A stretch of 64,000 nucleotides of DNA from Caulobacter sp. NIBR1757 (GCF_027912495.1 NZ_CP115463.1:2255501-2319500); one strand, 5' to 3'; positions 19,296 to 27,881 are shown, counted from the first letter of the stretch. The notes: generated by a model from the sequence alone, not told the origin. A program made the numbers and translations.

Positions 19296-21186
19296 AAGCG
19301 TCCTCATCGCCAACCGCGGCGAGATCGCCCGGCGGATCATCCGCACCGCCCGCAAGCTCGGTGTCCGCACCATCGCCGTCTATTCCGACGCCGACGCCGA
19401 TGCGCCCCACGTCCGCGAAGCCGACGAGGCCGTCCACATCGGCCCGGCCCCGGCCCGCGAGAGCTATCTGGTCCAGGACAAGATCCTCGCCGCCGCCAAG
19501 GCGACGAACGCCGCCGCCATCCACCCCGGCTATGGCTTCCTGTCCGAGAACGCCGCCTTCGCCCAGGCCGTCATCGACGCCGGCCTGATCTGGGTCGGCC
19601 CGCCCCCGGCCGCCATCGACGCCATGGGTCTGAAGGACGCCGCCAAGACGCGCATGGCCGAGGCGGGCGTGCCGGTCACCCCGGGCTACCTCGGCGACGA
19701 CCAGTCTCCCGAACGGCTCCGGAGGGAAGCCGACGCCATCGGCTATCCCGTGCTCATCAAGGCCGTGGCCGGCGGCGGCGGCAAGGGCATGCGCAAGGTG
19801 CTGGAAGCCGGCGAGTTCGCCGCCGCGCTTGCCTCCTGCCAGCGCGAGGCGTCGGCAAGCTTCGGCGACCAGAAGGTGCTGATCGAGAAATACGTCACCC
19901 GCCCGCGCCACATCGAGGTGCAGGTGTTCGGCGACAGCCACGGCAACGTCGTCCACCTGTTCGAACGCGACTGCTCCTTGCAGCGCCGCCACCAGAAAGT
20001 CATCGAGGAAGCCCCGGCCCCCGGCATGGACGAGGCCACCCGCGCCGTCGTCTGCGAAGCCGCCGTCAAGGCCGCCAGGGCGGTCAACTACGAAGGCGCC
20101 GGCACCATCGAATTCATCGCCGACGCGTCAGAGGGTCTGAAGGCCGACCGCATCTGGTTCATGGAAATGAACACCCGCCTGCAGGTCGAGCATCCGGTGA
20201 CGGAGATGATCACCGGGCAGGATCTGGTGGAGTGGCAGCTGCGCGTGGCGTCAGGCGAGCCGCTGCCGCTGACGCAGGACGAGCTGAAGATCGATGGCTG
20301 GGCGATGGAGGCGCGGCTGTATGCCGAGAACCCGGCGACGGGGTTCCTGCCAAGCATTGGTCGCTTGGAGCATTTCCGGATTGCGTTCCCGGGTGTGCGA
20401 ACCGACAGCGCGGTGGAAGAAGCGGACGAAGTCACCCCCTTCTACGATCCTATGATCTCCAAGCTGATCGTCCACGCCAAGGACCGGGCATCAGCGGCAA
20501 GCAAACTGGTCTGGGCTTGCGGGTCGGCACAGATCTGGCCTGTCAAAACGAACGCTGCATTCCTGGCGAGATGTGCCGGTCATCCCGATTTCATTGAGGG
20601 GGACGTGGACACAGGCTTCATCGAAGCGCGGCTTGAAAGCCTCACGGCCAAGCCCCCTTTGGGCGACCGCCTCAAGACTCTCGCCGCCTTCGCGCTTGCC
20701 GCTCCTCATCTGATGGCGGGCAAAGAGCAGTTCCAGAGCCCCTGGAGTTCCTTCGATGGGCTGCGTAGCTGGCGGCTTAACGCTCCCGCCAACCGTGTCA
20801 TCCACTTCTTCTGCGATGGCGAGCCGGCGGCGGCGGAGCTCAGTGGCGAGATGGCGTTCTTGTCCATGCAAGGGGTCCGGCCGACGGCCGAGGGAGTGAT
20901 GATCTTCGACTACGGCGAGGTTTACGAAATCACCAGGATCGCGGCGGCTTCCGGTGCGAGCGCGGCCTCCGACGGTTCTATCCTCTCCCCCATGCCCGGC
21001 AAGATCGTCTCCGTCTCGGTCAAGGCCGGCGACACGGTGACCAAGGGCCAGACCCTGCTGGTCCTCGAAGCCATGAAGATGGAACACGCCCTGACCGCCC
21101 CCTTCGACGGTGTGGTGGCCGAACTGTCCGCCATCGCCGGCGGCCAGGTCAGCGAAGGCGTGGTGCTGGCGAAGCTGGAGGCTTAG
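19288..21186 (+). CDS. liuD: 3-Methylcrotonyl-CoA carboxylase alpha subunit (biotin carboxylase plus carrier)
   Basis: A 632-residue biotin carboxylase: SVLIANRGEIARRIIRTARK, the ATP-grasp loop KAVAGGGGKGMRKV, EMNTRLQVEHPVTEMITGQD, and a C-terminal carrier domain with EAMKMEH about 36 residues from the end. With LiuB it forms the carboxylase of leucine breakdown. ATG 19288 overlaps the end of the DUF3667 gene by 8 bp and has GGGTG upstream; a GTG at 19279 is possible. Codon choice changes in the middle (roughly 20230-20990): more G-, A- and T-ending codons than in the strongly C-ending flanks, as if that part had been replaced by recombination. Confidence 0.92.
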   Translation: MLESVLIANRGEIARRIIRTARKLGVRTIAVYSDADADAPHVREADEAVHIGPAPARESYLVQDKILAAAKATNAAAIHPGYGFLSENAAFAQAVIDAGLIWVGPPPAAIDAMGLKDAAKTRMAEAGVPVTPGYLGDDQSPERLRREADAIGYPVLIKAVAGGGGKGMRKVLEAGEFAAALASCQREASASFGDQKVLIEKYVTRPRHIEVQVFGDSHGNVVHLFERDCSLQRRHQKVIEEAPAPGMDEATRAVVCEAAVKAARAVNYEGAGTIEFIADASEGLKADRIWFMEMNTRLQVEHPVTEMITGQDLVEWQLRVASGEPLPLTQDELKIDGWAMEARLYAENPATGFLPSIGRLEHFRIAFPGVRTDSAVEEADEVTPFYDPMISKLIVHAKDRASAASKLVWACGSAQIWPVKTNAAFLARCAGHPDFIEGDVDTGFIEARLESLTAKPPLGDRLKTLAAFALAAPHLMAGKEQFQSPWSSFDGLRSWRLNAPANRVIHFFCDGEPAAAELSGEMAFLSMQGVRPTAEGVMIFDYGEVYEITRIAAASGASAASDGSILSPMPGKIVSVSVKAGDTVTKGQTLLVLEAMKMEHALTAPFDGVVAELSAIAGGQVSEGVVLAKLEA

Positions 21187-21330
21187 GGGACTGGTTGCCC
21201 GCCCCGGCGGGGATCGCTTCTCACGACCGCCAAAGCAACCTGTCCCCGATGGTCCGCCGTCGTTCGTGCCTTCCCGGCCGGTCGTGGCCTGTCGGGGACC
21301 GGTAGGGCGCTTCGCGCCCAACCGGTCCCC
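21186..21330. repeat. REP-like hairpin pair (GGGGAC family)
   Basis: The right unit (21294-21330) is a 37-nt near-perfect hairpin: arms GGGGACCGGT/ACCGGTCCCC, then GGGCGC/GCGCCC around a TTC loop, with one A/A mismatch between tiers. The left unit has arms GGGGACTGGTTGC at 21186 and GCAACCTGTCCCC about 50 nt later, and its first G is the last base of the liuD stop codon. Two further 37-nt units of this design lie at 39030-39066 and 39154-39190. Confidence 0.75.
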
Positions 21331-21644
21331 AAGCCCAGATGAATATGTCTAGACATATTGTTTTCGCCCCATTTCGGGGTTTTGGCGCGCGTCCTAAAAC
21401 GTAGGCATCGACCCGTCACAACCGCTCAGCATTCGCCGCCTCGGCGCCTACGCCATGTCAACGTGGGCGCCCACATTCCCCGCGCCGCCATCAACCCGGA
21501 GTCACACGAAAACAATCGCCTGGCCGAACGCCCGATCTTCGCTCCCGAAAACCCGGCCGCTGTGTTGATATCCCGCCCGCGGTATAATGGTCCGCCGCTT
21601 CGATAGCCCTTTCATCTCCGGCCACATCCCTTAAATCCCGCCCC
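21331..21644 (+). promoter_or_regulatory. Upstream region of the DUF1489 gene: 18-bp palindrome and candidate promoter
   Basis: AATATGTCTAGACATATT at 21342-21359 is a perfect 18-bp palindrome. About 230 bp downstream, TTGATA (21565-21570) and TATAAT (21583-21588) are separated by 12 bp, within the short spacing range reported for Caulobacter housekeeping promoters, and are followed by GGTCCGCCGCTTCG. A predicted start near 21595 would leave a 50-nt leader before ATG 21645. The same palindrome core and TATAATGGT-NN-GCCGCTTCG block recur at 41481 and 41709. No gene is supported here. Confidence 0.5.
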
Positions 21645-22052
21645 ATGCCTCTCCACATCATCAAGCTCTGCGTCGGCGTCGAAAGCCTGCAGGACCTGCG
21701 CGACTGGCGGGCCCAGCGCGCGGCTCAGGGCCATCCGTCCTGGTGCCCGACCCGCATGGCCCCCAAACGCGCCGATGAAATCCTCGATGGCGGTTCGCTC
21801 TACTGGGTGATCAAGGGCAGCATCCTCGCCCGCCAGACCATCACCGAGATCCAGACCGGCCTGCCGGGCCACCAGCCGGTGCGTTTCATGCTCGCCCCTG
21901 AACTGATCGAAACCGCCCCCCAGCCCCGCCGCCCCTTCCAGGGCTGGCGCTACCTCGACGCCGCCGACGCCCCGCCCGACCTCGCCAATGGGGCAGGGGA
22001 GGCGATGGACCAGGAACTGGCCAAGCAGCTGCGTGAGCTGGGGGCCTGGTAG
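21645..22052 (+). CDS. DUF1489 family protein
   Basis: A 135-residue soluble protein beginning MPLHIIKLCVGVESLQDL and continuing PTRMAPKRADEILDGGSLYWVIKG, AITEIQ-like segment RQTITEIQTGL and FMLAPELIETAPQPRRPFQGWRYL, the pattern of the alphaproteobacterial DUF1489 family. Function unknown. It is expressed alone from a region carrying the 18-bp palindrome and ends in a nested inverted repeat shared with convergent panC. Confidence 0.82.
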   Translation: MPLHIIKLCVGVESLQDLRDWRAQRAAQGHPSWCPTRMAPKRADEILDGGSLYWVIKGSILARQTITEIQTGLPGHQPVRFMLAPELIETAPQPRRPFQGWRYLDAADAPPDLANGAGEAMDQELAKQLRELGAW

Positions 22053-22059
22053 GCGGTGA

Positions 22060-22137
22060 ACGGTGACAGTCACGCTGCGCGAGACAGTCACCAGCACTGG
22101 TGACGGTCTTCCGGCGCAGCCGGATGACTGTCACCGT
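22060..22137. terminator. Nested inverted repeat between convergent genes
   Basis: ACGGTGACAGTCA (22060-22072) pairs perfectly with TGACTGTCACCGT (22125-22137), and inside lies a second perfect stem, GTCACCAG/CTGGTGAC (22087-22104), with a 2-nt spacer. It sits between the stop of the DUF1489 gene and the stop of panC, so a bidirectional termination role is likely. The repeated GTCAC/GTGAC words could also bind a protein. Confidence 0.55.
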
Positions 22138-22140
22138 CTG

Positions 22141-22995
22141 TCAAACCGCCCAGTTGTCGATCAACCGCGTCTTGCCGAGCCACGCCGCCACGAACACCCG
22201 GGCCCCGGTCCCGACCGGCCCGGGCCCCAGCCGTTCCATGGCTTCCCCGTCATGCGCCTGCACATAATCGACCGGACCAAATCCCGCCGCCTCGAGCCGC
22301 GCCACCGCCGCCGCCTCGACCTCGGCGACCGCCGCCCCGGCTCGCAGCCGCTCGACCGCCTCGGCCATCACCGCCGGCACGACCGCCGCGACCGTTCGCT
22401 CTTCCGCCGACAGGTAGGCGTTGCGCGACGACATGGCCAAACCATCGGCCTCGCGCACGGTCGGCCCACCGATGATCTCCACCGGCAGATCCAGATCCCG
22501 CGCCATCCGCTTGATGACCAAGAGCTGCTGGTAGTCCTTCTCGCCGAACAGGGCGACGTCCGGCCCGCACTGGATCAGCAGCTTGGAGACCACCGTCGCC
22601 ACCCCGCCGAAGAACTGCGGCCGCTTCTCGCCCTCCAGCGGCCCGGAAACCCCGGCCACCGTCACCGCCGTCGCGAAGCCCGGCGGGTACATGACCTCCA
22701 CCCCCGGCGCGAAGATCAACCCGCAGCCGGCCGCCCCAAGAAGCTCGGCGTCGCGGCCCTCGCCGCGGGGGTAGGCGTCGAAGTCCTCATGCGGCGCGAA
22801 CTGGGCCGGATTGACGAAGATCGAGGCCACCACATGATCGCAGGTCTCAAGGCCCAGCCGGACCAGGGACAGGTGTCCCGCATGCAAAGCGCCCATGGTC
22901 GGGACCATGGCGACGCGCTTTCCGGCGGCGCGCCAGGCCGCGACCTGTTGGCGCAGGTCGGCGACGGTGCGGACGATGGCGGGGCGGGGACTCAA
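22141..22995 (-). CDS. panC: Pantothenate synthetase (pantoate-beta-alanine ligase)
   Basis: A 284-residue enzyme that joins pantoate and beta-alanine with ATP in coenzyme A biosynthesis. The nucleotidyltransferase motif MVPTMGALHAGHLSLV, the pantoate-binding segment SIFVNPAQFAPHEDFDAYPR, GEKDYQQLLVIKRMARDLDL and the KMSKS-like MSSRNAYLS are all present. Length is normal. It is divergent from mipZ across a 188-bp gap. panB is not adjacent in the window. Confidence 0.95.
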   Translation of the reverse strand: MSPRPAIVRTVADLRQQVAAWRAAGKRVAMVPTMGALHAGHLSLVRLGLETCDHVVASIFVNPAQFAPHEDFDAYPRGEGRDAELLGAAGCGLIFAPGVEVMYPPGFATAVTVAGVSGPLEGEKRPQFFGGVATVVSKLLIQCGPDVALFGEKDYQQLLVIKRMARDLDLPVEIIGGPTVREADGLAMSSRNAYLSAEERTVAAVVPAVMAEAVERLRAGAAVAEVEAAAVARLEAAGFGPVDYVQAHDGEAMERLGPGPVGTGARVFVAAWLGKTRLIDNWAV

Positions 22996-23069
22996 GGTCG
23001 CCTCCTTTGTAGGGCAACGGGCGGCGGCTTATCGCCCGTCCCGCCGCGCCAAGTCCAGCAAGACCGAGG

Positions 23070-23156
23070 TTATCCATACGGCTGTGGACAATCGCTCCGG
23101 CTCATTGCTCTCGAGGCGCGCCGGGTTAATCGTTAACGGCCCGGGCTCGCTGAGTC
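23070..23156 (+). promoter_or_regulatory. mipZ promoter region: two DnaA-box-like sites and a CcrM methylation site
   Basis: TTATCCATA (23070-23078) and TGTGGACAA (23083-23091) each differ by one base from the DnaA box, in opposite orientation. GAGTC (23152-23156) is a GANTC site for the CcrM methylase, 28 bp before the mipZ ATG. Control of mipZ by DnaA and by CcrM/GcrA has been reported in Caulobacter crescentus; the same logic appears to hold here. Confidence 0.5.
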
Positions 23157-23183
23157 GCGGCCACATCGGCGAAGGAGACCGCC

Positions 23184-24038
23184 ATGAACCAACGTCCCAC
23201 CCAGATGCCCCGCGTCATCGTGGTCGGCAACGAGAAGGGCGGCGCCGGCAAGTCGACCATCGCCATCCACCTGACCGCCGCCCTGCTGCATGGCGGGGCC
23301 AAGGTGGCGATCATGGATCTCGACCTGCGCCAATCCTCGCTCGCCAAGTTTTACCGCAACCGTCATGCCTGGCTTGCCTCGCAGCCCGAGGTCAGCCTGC
23401 CTGAACCCCTGATCCGCAACCCGTCCGAGGACGGCGTCGCCCTGCACCGCGCCGAGGCCGCCGAGCAGATGGCCGCCTTCGAGATCGCCTTCGCCGCCGG
23501 CCACCAGGACGCCGACGTCCTGGTCATCGACACCCCCGGCGGCGACACCCCGCTCAGCCGCGCCGCCCATGCCCGCGCCGACCTCATCGTCACCCCGATG
23601 AACGACAGCTTCGTCGACTTCGACATGCTGGGCAGCGTCAATCCGGTGACCCTGGAGCTGGAAAAGCCCAGCCTCTATTCCGAAGCCGTCTGGGAGGCCC
23701 GTAAGGCCCGCGCCATGACCGGCCAGCGCCAGCCGCTCGACTGGGTCGTGTTGCGCAACCGTCTGGCATCCGTCGACGCCCGCAATCGCAAGCGGGTCGA
23801 TGACCGCCTGATGGCCCTGGCCAAGCGGGTCGGTTTCCGCACCGGGCCTGGCCTGCGCGACCGGGTCATCTACCGCGAGCTCTTCCCCTTCGGCCTGACC
23901 ATCGCCGACCTGTCGGCCAAGGTCCGCCCGATTCCGGTGGCCCTCAGCCATGTCGCGGCGCGCCAGGAACTGCGCGCCCTGATGCATTCGCTTGGCCTTT
24001 CGGCCTTCTCGGGCGATGAGTTGCTCGCCGCCGAGTAG
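23184..24038 (+). CDS. mipZ: Cell-division site selection ATPase MipZ
   Basis: A 284-residue ParA/MinD-superfamily ATPase. The deviant Walker A VVGNEKGGAGKSTIAIHLTA, Walker B VLVIDTPGGDTPLSRAAHAR and the MipZ-typical MNDSFVDFDMLGSVNPVTLE, DWVVLRNRLASVDARNRKR and GLRDRVIYRELFPFGLT are all present, and the C-terminus ALMHSLGLSAFSG matches Caulobacter MipZ. MipZ forms a bipolar gradient anchored by ParB near the origins and blocks FtsZ assembly except at midcell. Its presence is strong evidence for an alphaproteobacterium close to Caulobacter. A DnaJ-like gene follows by 16 bp. Confidence 0.96.
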   Translation: MNQRPTQMPRVIVVGNEKGGAGKSTIAIHLTAALLHGGAKVAIMDLDLRQSSLAKFYRNRHAWLASQPEVSLPEPLIRNPSEDGVALHRAEAAEQMAAFEIAFAAGHQDADVLVIDTPGGDTPLSRAAHARADLIVTPMNDSFVDFDMLGSVNPVTLELEKPSLYSEAVWEARKARAMTGQRQPLDWVVLRNRLASVDARNRKRVDDRLMALAKRVGFRTGPGLRDRVIYRELFPFGLTIADLSAKVRPIPVALSHVAARQELRALMHSLGLSAFSGDELLAAE

Positions 24039-24054
24039 GGCGGGGAGTCATGTG

Positions 24055-24474
24055 ATGATCTACCTGTTGCTCGGCGGCGCGCTGGTCGCGCTGCTCGTCT
24101 GGACCGGCCGGCGGGCCTTGCCGAAGCTGAACCTCCGCGACTGGCGCGTGGCCAGCGGCGCGCTGGGCGCCCTGGTGGTCATCGGCGGTGTCGCCGCCGC
24201 CCTGCGCGGCAGCCTGCTGGTCGGTGGCGGCCTGATCCTGGTCGGCCTCGGCCTGGCCTTCGGAGCCCGCACCAGCCGGCCGAGGGGCCCGAGCCTGCCG
24301 TCCACCACGGACACCGAAGCTCGCGCCATCCTGGGCGTTCCCGCCGATGCCGACGCCGCCCAGATCCAGGCCGCCTACAACCGCCTGATCCGCCTGGCCC
24401 ATCCGGACAAGGGTGGCACCGTCGGACTGGCCGCCCAGCTCAACGCGGCCCGGGACCAACTGCTCAAGCGCTAG
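24055..24474 (+). CDS. Membrane-anchored DnaJ-domain protein
   Basis: A 139-residue protein with two N-terminal membrane helices (MIYLLLGGALVALLVW and ASGALGALVVIGGVAAAL plus a third hydrophobic stretch) and a C-terminal J domain: EARAILGVPADADAAQIQAA, LIRLAHPDKGG with the HPD motif, and LNAARDQLL. This layout is like the Tim14/Pam18-type J proteins. It starts 16 bp after mipZ behind GGGGAG, so the two are probably one transcript; whether it acts in division is unknown. The 3' end overlaps the convergent HIT gene by 4 bp. Confidence 0.85.
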   Translation: MIYLLLGGALVALLVWTGRRALPKLNLRDWRVASGALGALVVIGGVAAALRGSLLVGGGLILVGLGLAFGARTSRPRGPSLPSTTDTEARAILGVPADADAAQIQAAYNRLIRLAHPDKGGTVGLAAQLNAARDQLLKR

Positions 24475-24905
24475 TCGAGCGCCGCCCTGATCTGCGCCGC
24501 CAGCGCCTGCAACTCGGCGGGATCGGCCATGCCGCCGCCATGCCGCCCCAACCCCTGGCCCTCCCAGCGCGGGATGACATGGACATGTAGATGGAAGATG
24601 GTCTGCCCGGCCGGCGCCCCGTTGAACTGGGTGACCACCACGCCGTCGGGCTTCAGCGCCTTGACCGCCGCCCGCGTCAGTTTCTGGACGGCCGCCATGA
24701 CCTTGCCCAGCACCTCCGGCTCGACCTCGAGCAAGTTGCGCGCCTTCGAGGTCTTGGAGATGACCAGGCAGTGGCCCTTCGATTGCGGAAAGGCGTCCAT
24801 GAAGGCGAGCACATCGTCGTCCTCGAACACCCTGGCGCTGGGGATCTCGCCCCGCACGATCTTCGCAAAGATGTTGGCGTCGTCGTAGGTTCCGTCCAGA
24901 CTCAT
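24471..24905 (-). CDS. HIT family nucleotide hydrolase/transferase
   Basis: A 144-residue histidine-triad protein: NIFAKIVRGEIPSARVFEDD, AFPQSKGHCLVISKT and the catalytic HLHVHVIPRW with the His-x-His-x-His motif. Members hydrolyse nucleoside phosphoramidates or related nucleotides. The ATG at 24905 is used; a TTG one codon upstream is possible. Divergent from the DUF4287 gene across 30 bp. Confidence 0.9.
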   Translation of the reverse strand: MSLDGTYDDANIFAKIVRGEIPSARVFEDDDVLAFMDAFPQSKGHCLVISKTSKARNLLEVEPEVLGKVMAAVQKLTRAAVKALKPDGVVVTQFNGAPAGQTIFHLHVHVIPRWEGQGLGRHGGGMADPAELQALAAQIRAALD

Positions 24906-24935
24906 CAAGCTCGCTCCAACTGGGGGATTTCAACG

Positions 24936-25505
24936 ATGGCCGAACACCTCACCGAGCGCCAGAAGAAGTGGTTCGCCTCGGTGCAGGCCAGCCTCGAACG
25001 CGACACCGGCAAGACCCTGGCCGAATGGGTCGCCATCGCCAGAACCTGCCCCGAGACCACGCCCGGCAAGCGCACCGAATGGCTGCGTGAGCACCATGGC
25101 CTCGGCGTCAACCGCATCGCCCACATCCTCTCCGAGGCCTTCCCGTCCGAGGTCGCCTGGGACGATGGCCCGGCCCTGCGCGCCGCCCTGTGGAAAGACC
25201 CAGCCTCGACCGCCATCTTCGAAGCCATCGAGGCGCAGGTGAAGGACTACCCCGGCCTGGTCACCGGCCAGCGCAAGGGCTTCTCCGCCTGGTCCCGCAA
25301 CTTCCAGTTCGCCTCGGTCCGACCGCTGAAGGGCGGCAAGGCGCGTCTTGGCCTCTGCGTGTCGCCCGAGGCCGATCCGCGCTTCGAGCCCTACCGGAAC
25401 GAGGGCTGGTCGGAACGGCTCAAGGCGGCCGTCACCCTGTCATCGCCGGATGAGGTGGACGCCTCGATCGTCAAGCTTCTCAAGGACTCCTGGGACGCCA
25501 GCTAA
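24936..25505 (+). CDS. DUF4287/DUF5655-type protein
   Basis: A 189-residue protein. The N-terminal half, RQKKWFASVQASLERDTGKT, TPGKRTEWLREHHGLGVNRI, matches DUF4287; the C-terminal half, KDPASTAIFEAIEAQVKDYP and FSAWSRNFQFASVRPLKGGK, looks like the DUF5655 domain often fused to it. Function unknown. ATG 24936 is chosen because the open frame further upstream is antisense to the HIT gene. It overlaps the convergent acyltransferase gene end by 4 bp. Confidence 0.75.
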   Translation: MAEHLTERQKKWFASVQASLERDTGKTLAEWVAIARTCPETTPGKRTEWLREHHGLGVNRIAHILSEAFPSEVAWDDGPALRAALWKDPASTAIFEAIEAQVKDYPGLVTGQRKGFSAWSRNFQFASVRPLKGGKARLGLCVSPEADPRFEPYRNEGWSERLKAAVTLSSPDEVDASIVKLLKDSWDAS

Positions 25506-26653
25506 GTCGTTTGCCGGAACGGCGAGAACTCTTCCGCCAGATAATCCATCTCGCCCTGCACGCTGGTCCGTTCCTGATCAAGATAGCGGGCGACCGGCTC
25601 GCGCAGCATCGGGTCGGCGATCCAGTGGGCGGAATAGACCGGAGAGGGCAGGTAGCCGCGGGCGATCTTGTGCTGTCCCTGGGCCCCGGCCTCGACACGG
25701 CTCAGGCCCAGGCGGATGGCATGCTCGATGGCCTGGTAGTAGCAGAGCTCGAAATGCAGGAACGGCCGCTCCTCCAGCGCGCCCCAGTTGCGCCCGTACA
25801 GGCAGTCATCGCCGATCAGGTTCAGCGCCCCGGCGATCCACCGCCCCTCGCGCCTGGCCATGACCAGCAGCACCCGGTCGGCCATCCGCTCGCCGAGCAG
25901 CGAGAAGAACCGCCGGTTCAGATAGGGCGTGCCCCACTTGCGGGCCCCGGTGTCCATGTAGAAGGCGAAGAAGGCGTCCCAATGCTCCTCGGTCAGGTCG
26001 GCCCCGCTCAGGCCGACGATCTCCACCCCGTCTTGGGCGTCGCGCCGCTCGCGCCGGATGGTCTTGCGGCGGTTCGAGGACAGGGCGGCCAGGAAGTCGT
26101 CGAAGGTCGCATAGCCCTGGTTGGTCCAGTGGTACTGCTGGTCCTGCCGGGCCAGCAGGCCGGCCGTGGTCAGGAACCGCCAGTCGCGCTCCTCCGGGAA
26201 GGTGACGTGCAGGCCGGAGGCGTCCAGCTTCTCCGCCACGGTCAGCGCCCCGCCGAGCAGCATGTTGCGCCCTTCGGTCTGGTCGATGTCCGGCCGCACC
26301 AGCAGGCGCGGGCCGGTCACAGGTGAGAAGGGCGCCGCGCACTGCAGCTTGGGGTAATATCGCCCCCCGGCCCGCTCGTAGGCGTCGGCCCAGGACCAGT
26401 CGAAGACGTACTCCCCCTGGCTGTGGCTCTTCAGATAGAGCGGCATGACCGCGCCGACCTCGCCCGCCTCGTCCTCGATCGACAGATGGTGCGGCGCCCA
26501 GCCGGTGCGGTCGGTGGCGCAACCGCTCTCCTCGCAGATGTCGAGAAAATCGTAGGCGACGAAAGGGTTTCCCTCGCCGGCGCAGGCGGTCCAGGCGGTC
26601 TTCCCGATCTCGGCGATACGGCGGTGGATGCGGACCGCCGGCTTCAGCTTCAC
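25502..26653 (-). CDS. GNAT-fold acyltransferase of the peptidogalycan/DUF482 type
   Basis: A 383-residue protein: NPFVAYDFLDICEESGCATD, VMPLYLKSHSQGEYVFDWSW, RYYPKLQCAAPFSPVTGPRL and the second half LSSNRRKTIRRERRDAQDGV, FYMDTGARKWGTPYLNRRFF and HFELCYYQAIEHAIRLGLSR, typical of this large alphaproteobacterial family of putative N-acyltransferases. Substrate unknown. GTG 26653 overlaps the stop of the GDPD gene in a GTGA junction, so the RidA, GDPD and acyltransferase genes are translationally coupled. Confidence 0.82.
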   Translation of the reverse strand: MKLKPAVRIHRRIAEIGKTAWTACAGEGNPFVAYDFLDICEESGCATDRTGWAPHHLSIEDEAGEVGAVMPLYLKSHSQGEYVFDWSWADAYERAGGRYYPKLQCAAPFSPVTGPRLLVRPDIDQTEGRNMLLGGALTVAEKLDASGLHVTFPEERDWRFLTTAGLLARQDQQYHWTNQGYATFDDFLAALSSNRRKTIRRERRDAQDGVEIVGLSGADLTEEHWDAFFAFYMDTGARKWGTPYLNRRFFSLLGERMADRVLLVMARREGRWIAGALNLIGDDCLYGRNWGALEERPFLHFELCYYQAIEHAIRLGLSRVEAGAQGQHKIARGYLPSPVYSAHWIADPMLREPVARYLDQERTSVQGEMDYLAEEFSPFRQTT

Positions 26654-27423
26654 GCGCGGAAGCCCTCGAAGATGACGTTGTCGCAATAAGGTTCCAGCCG
26701 CTCGCCGTCCTCCAGGGTGCGCACCGTCCAGGCGATGATCGGCATGCCCCGGCCGCGGAACAGTTCGGCGCGCGGGCAGGGCAGCATCCTGGTGTCGAGC
26801 GCCAGGAAGTCCGGCCGGGCGATCTCGACATGCTCCAGGTTGGCGAAGCTCTTGCGCATTTCCGGGGCCAGGTGGCGGGCGTGGTCGTCGTTCCAGGCGT
26901 AGCTGTCGAGGCCGCGCAGGATCTGCGGATGGTGGTCAGCGAACCAGGCGTGGCTGTAGGGATTGAAGCCGATGACGCAGGTCGGGCCGTGATGGTCGAG
27001 CAGCACCTCGCTGACCCGCTTCTCGAGCGGGCCGACCTCGCCGAACGGGGTCTTCAGCTCGATGTGGACCAGGGCCCGGCTGCCGATTTCGACCAGAGCT
27101 TCGGTCAGGGTGGGAATGCCTTCCTCGGTCCCGTTGAGGCGCAGCGCGCGCAGGTCCGACAGGCTGCGGTCCTTCAGCTTGCCGGAGGCGCCGCACATGC
27201 GGTCGAGGGTGTAGTCGTGGAACACCACCGCCTCGCCGTCGGCGGTCAGGTGGACGTCCAGCTCGATGCCATAGCCGGCGGCGCAGGCGGCGTGGAAGGC
27301 GCCCAGGCTGTTCTCCGGCGGCCCGTCCGGCGACCACAGGCCGCGATGTGCGACCGGCGGGCTGAACAGCAGTTCCCAAGCCTGGCCGAATTCAGAGGGT
27401 TGCGGACGCGGATGGTGTTTCAC
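26650..27423 (-). CDS. Glycerophosphodiester phosphodiesterase
   Basis: A 257-residue GDPD-fold enzyme: AHRGLWSPDGPPENSLGAF with the catalytic His and the ENS metal ligands, GIELDVHLTADGEAVVFHD with the E-D-H cluster and the second catalytic His, and HIELKTPF. It likely cleaves glycerophosphodiesters from phospholipid turnover to glycerol-3-phosphate. No signal peptide, so cytoplasmic. Coupled to the RidA gene upstream (4-bp overlap) and to the acyltransferase gene downstream (4-bp overlap). Confidence 0.9.
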   Translation of the reverse strand: MKHHPRPQPSEFGQAWELLFSPPVAHRGLWSPDGPPENSLGAFHAACAAGYGIELDVHLTADGEAVVFHDYTLDRMCGASGKLKDRSLSDLRALRLNGTEEGIPTLTEALVEIGSRALVHIELKTPFGEVGPLEKRVSEVLLDHHGPTCVIGFNPYSHAWFADHHPQILRGLDSYAWNDDHARHLAPEMRKSFANLEHVEIARPDFLALDTRMLPCPRAELFRGRGMPIIAWTVRTLEDGERLEPYCDNVIFEGFRA

Positions 27424-27881
27424 GAGGCCAGCTCCACGATCGCATCGACCTCGACCGCGAAATTGCGCGGCAGGCGATAGACGCCGACCGCCGAGCGGGC
27501 ATGGCGCCCGGCGTCGCCGAACACCTCAACCATCAGGTCCGAGGCGCCGTTGATGATGCTGGGAATGTCGAAGAAATCCGGCCCGGCCTGAACGAAGCCG
27601 CCCAGCTTGACGACGCGGACCACCTTGCTCAAGTCGCCGGTTGCCGCCTTCATCTGGGCGATCAGATTGATGCCGCACAGCCGCGCCGCCCGCACGGCGG
27701 TCGCCGCATCGACGTCCTCGCCGACGATGCCGGTGATCCCGCCCGAGGCGTCCAGCGACACCTGCCCGGAAATGTGCAGCAGATTGCCCGAGCGGACGAA
27801 GGGCACGTAGTTGGCGATCGGGGCGACCGGGGCGGGCAGGGTGATGCCGGCGGCGGCCAGTCTTTGTTCGGCGTTGGACAT
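27420..27881 (-). CDS. RidA/YjgF/Rid-family protein
   Basis: A 153-residue protein of the longer Rid subfamily: IANYVPFVRSGNLLHISGQV, AATAVRAARLCGINLIAQMK, VVRVVKLGGFVQAGPDFFDI and GRHARSAVGVYRLPRNFAVE, which includes the Arg that binds substrate carboxylate. Rid proteins hydrolyse reactive imine intermediates of amino-acid metabolism; this subfamily's substrate is unknown. It is the first gene of the coupled trio. Confidence 0.88.
   Translation of the reverse strand: MSNAEQRLAAAGITLPAPVAPIANYVPFVRSGNLLHISGQVSLDASGGITGIVGEDVDAATAVRAARLCGINLIAQMKAATGDLSKVVRVVKLGGFVQAGPDFFDIPSIINGASDLMVEVFGDAGRHARSAVGVYRLPRNFAVEVDAIVELAS

Noticed and set aside
23125..23136. TTAATCGTTAAC as a CtrA site before mipZ
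   Set aside because: CtrA sites have two TTAA half-sites separated by seven bases; here the spacing is three.
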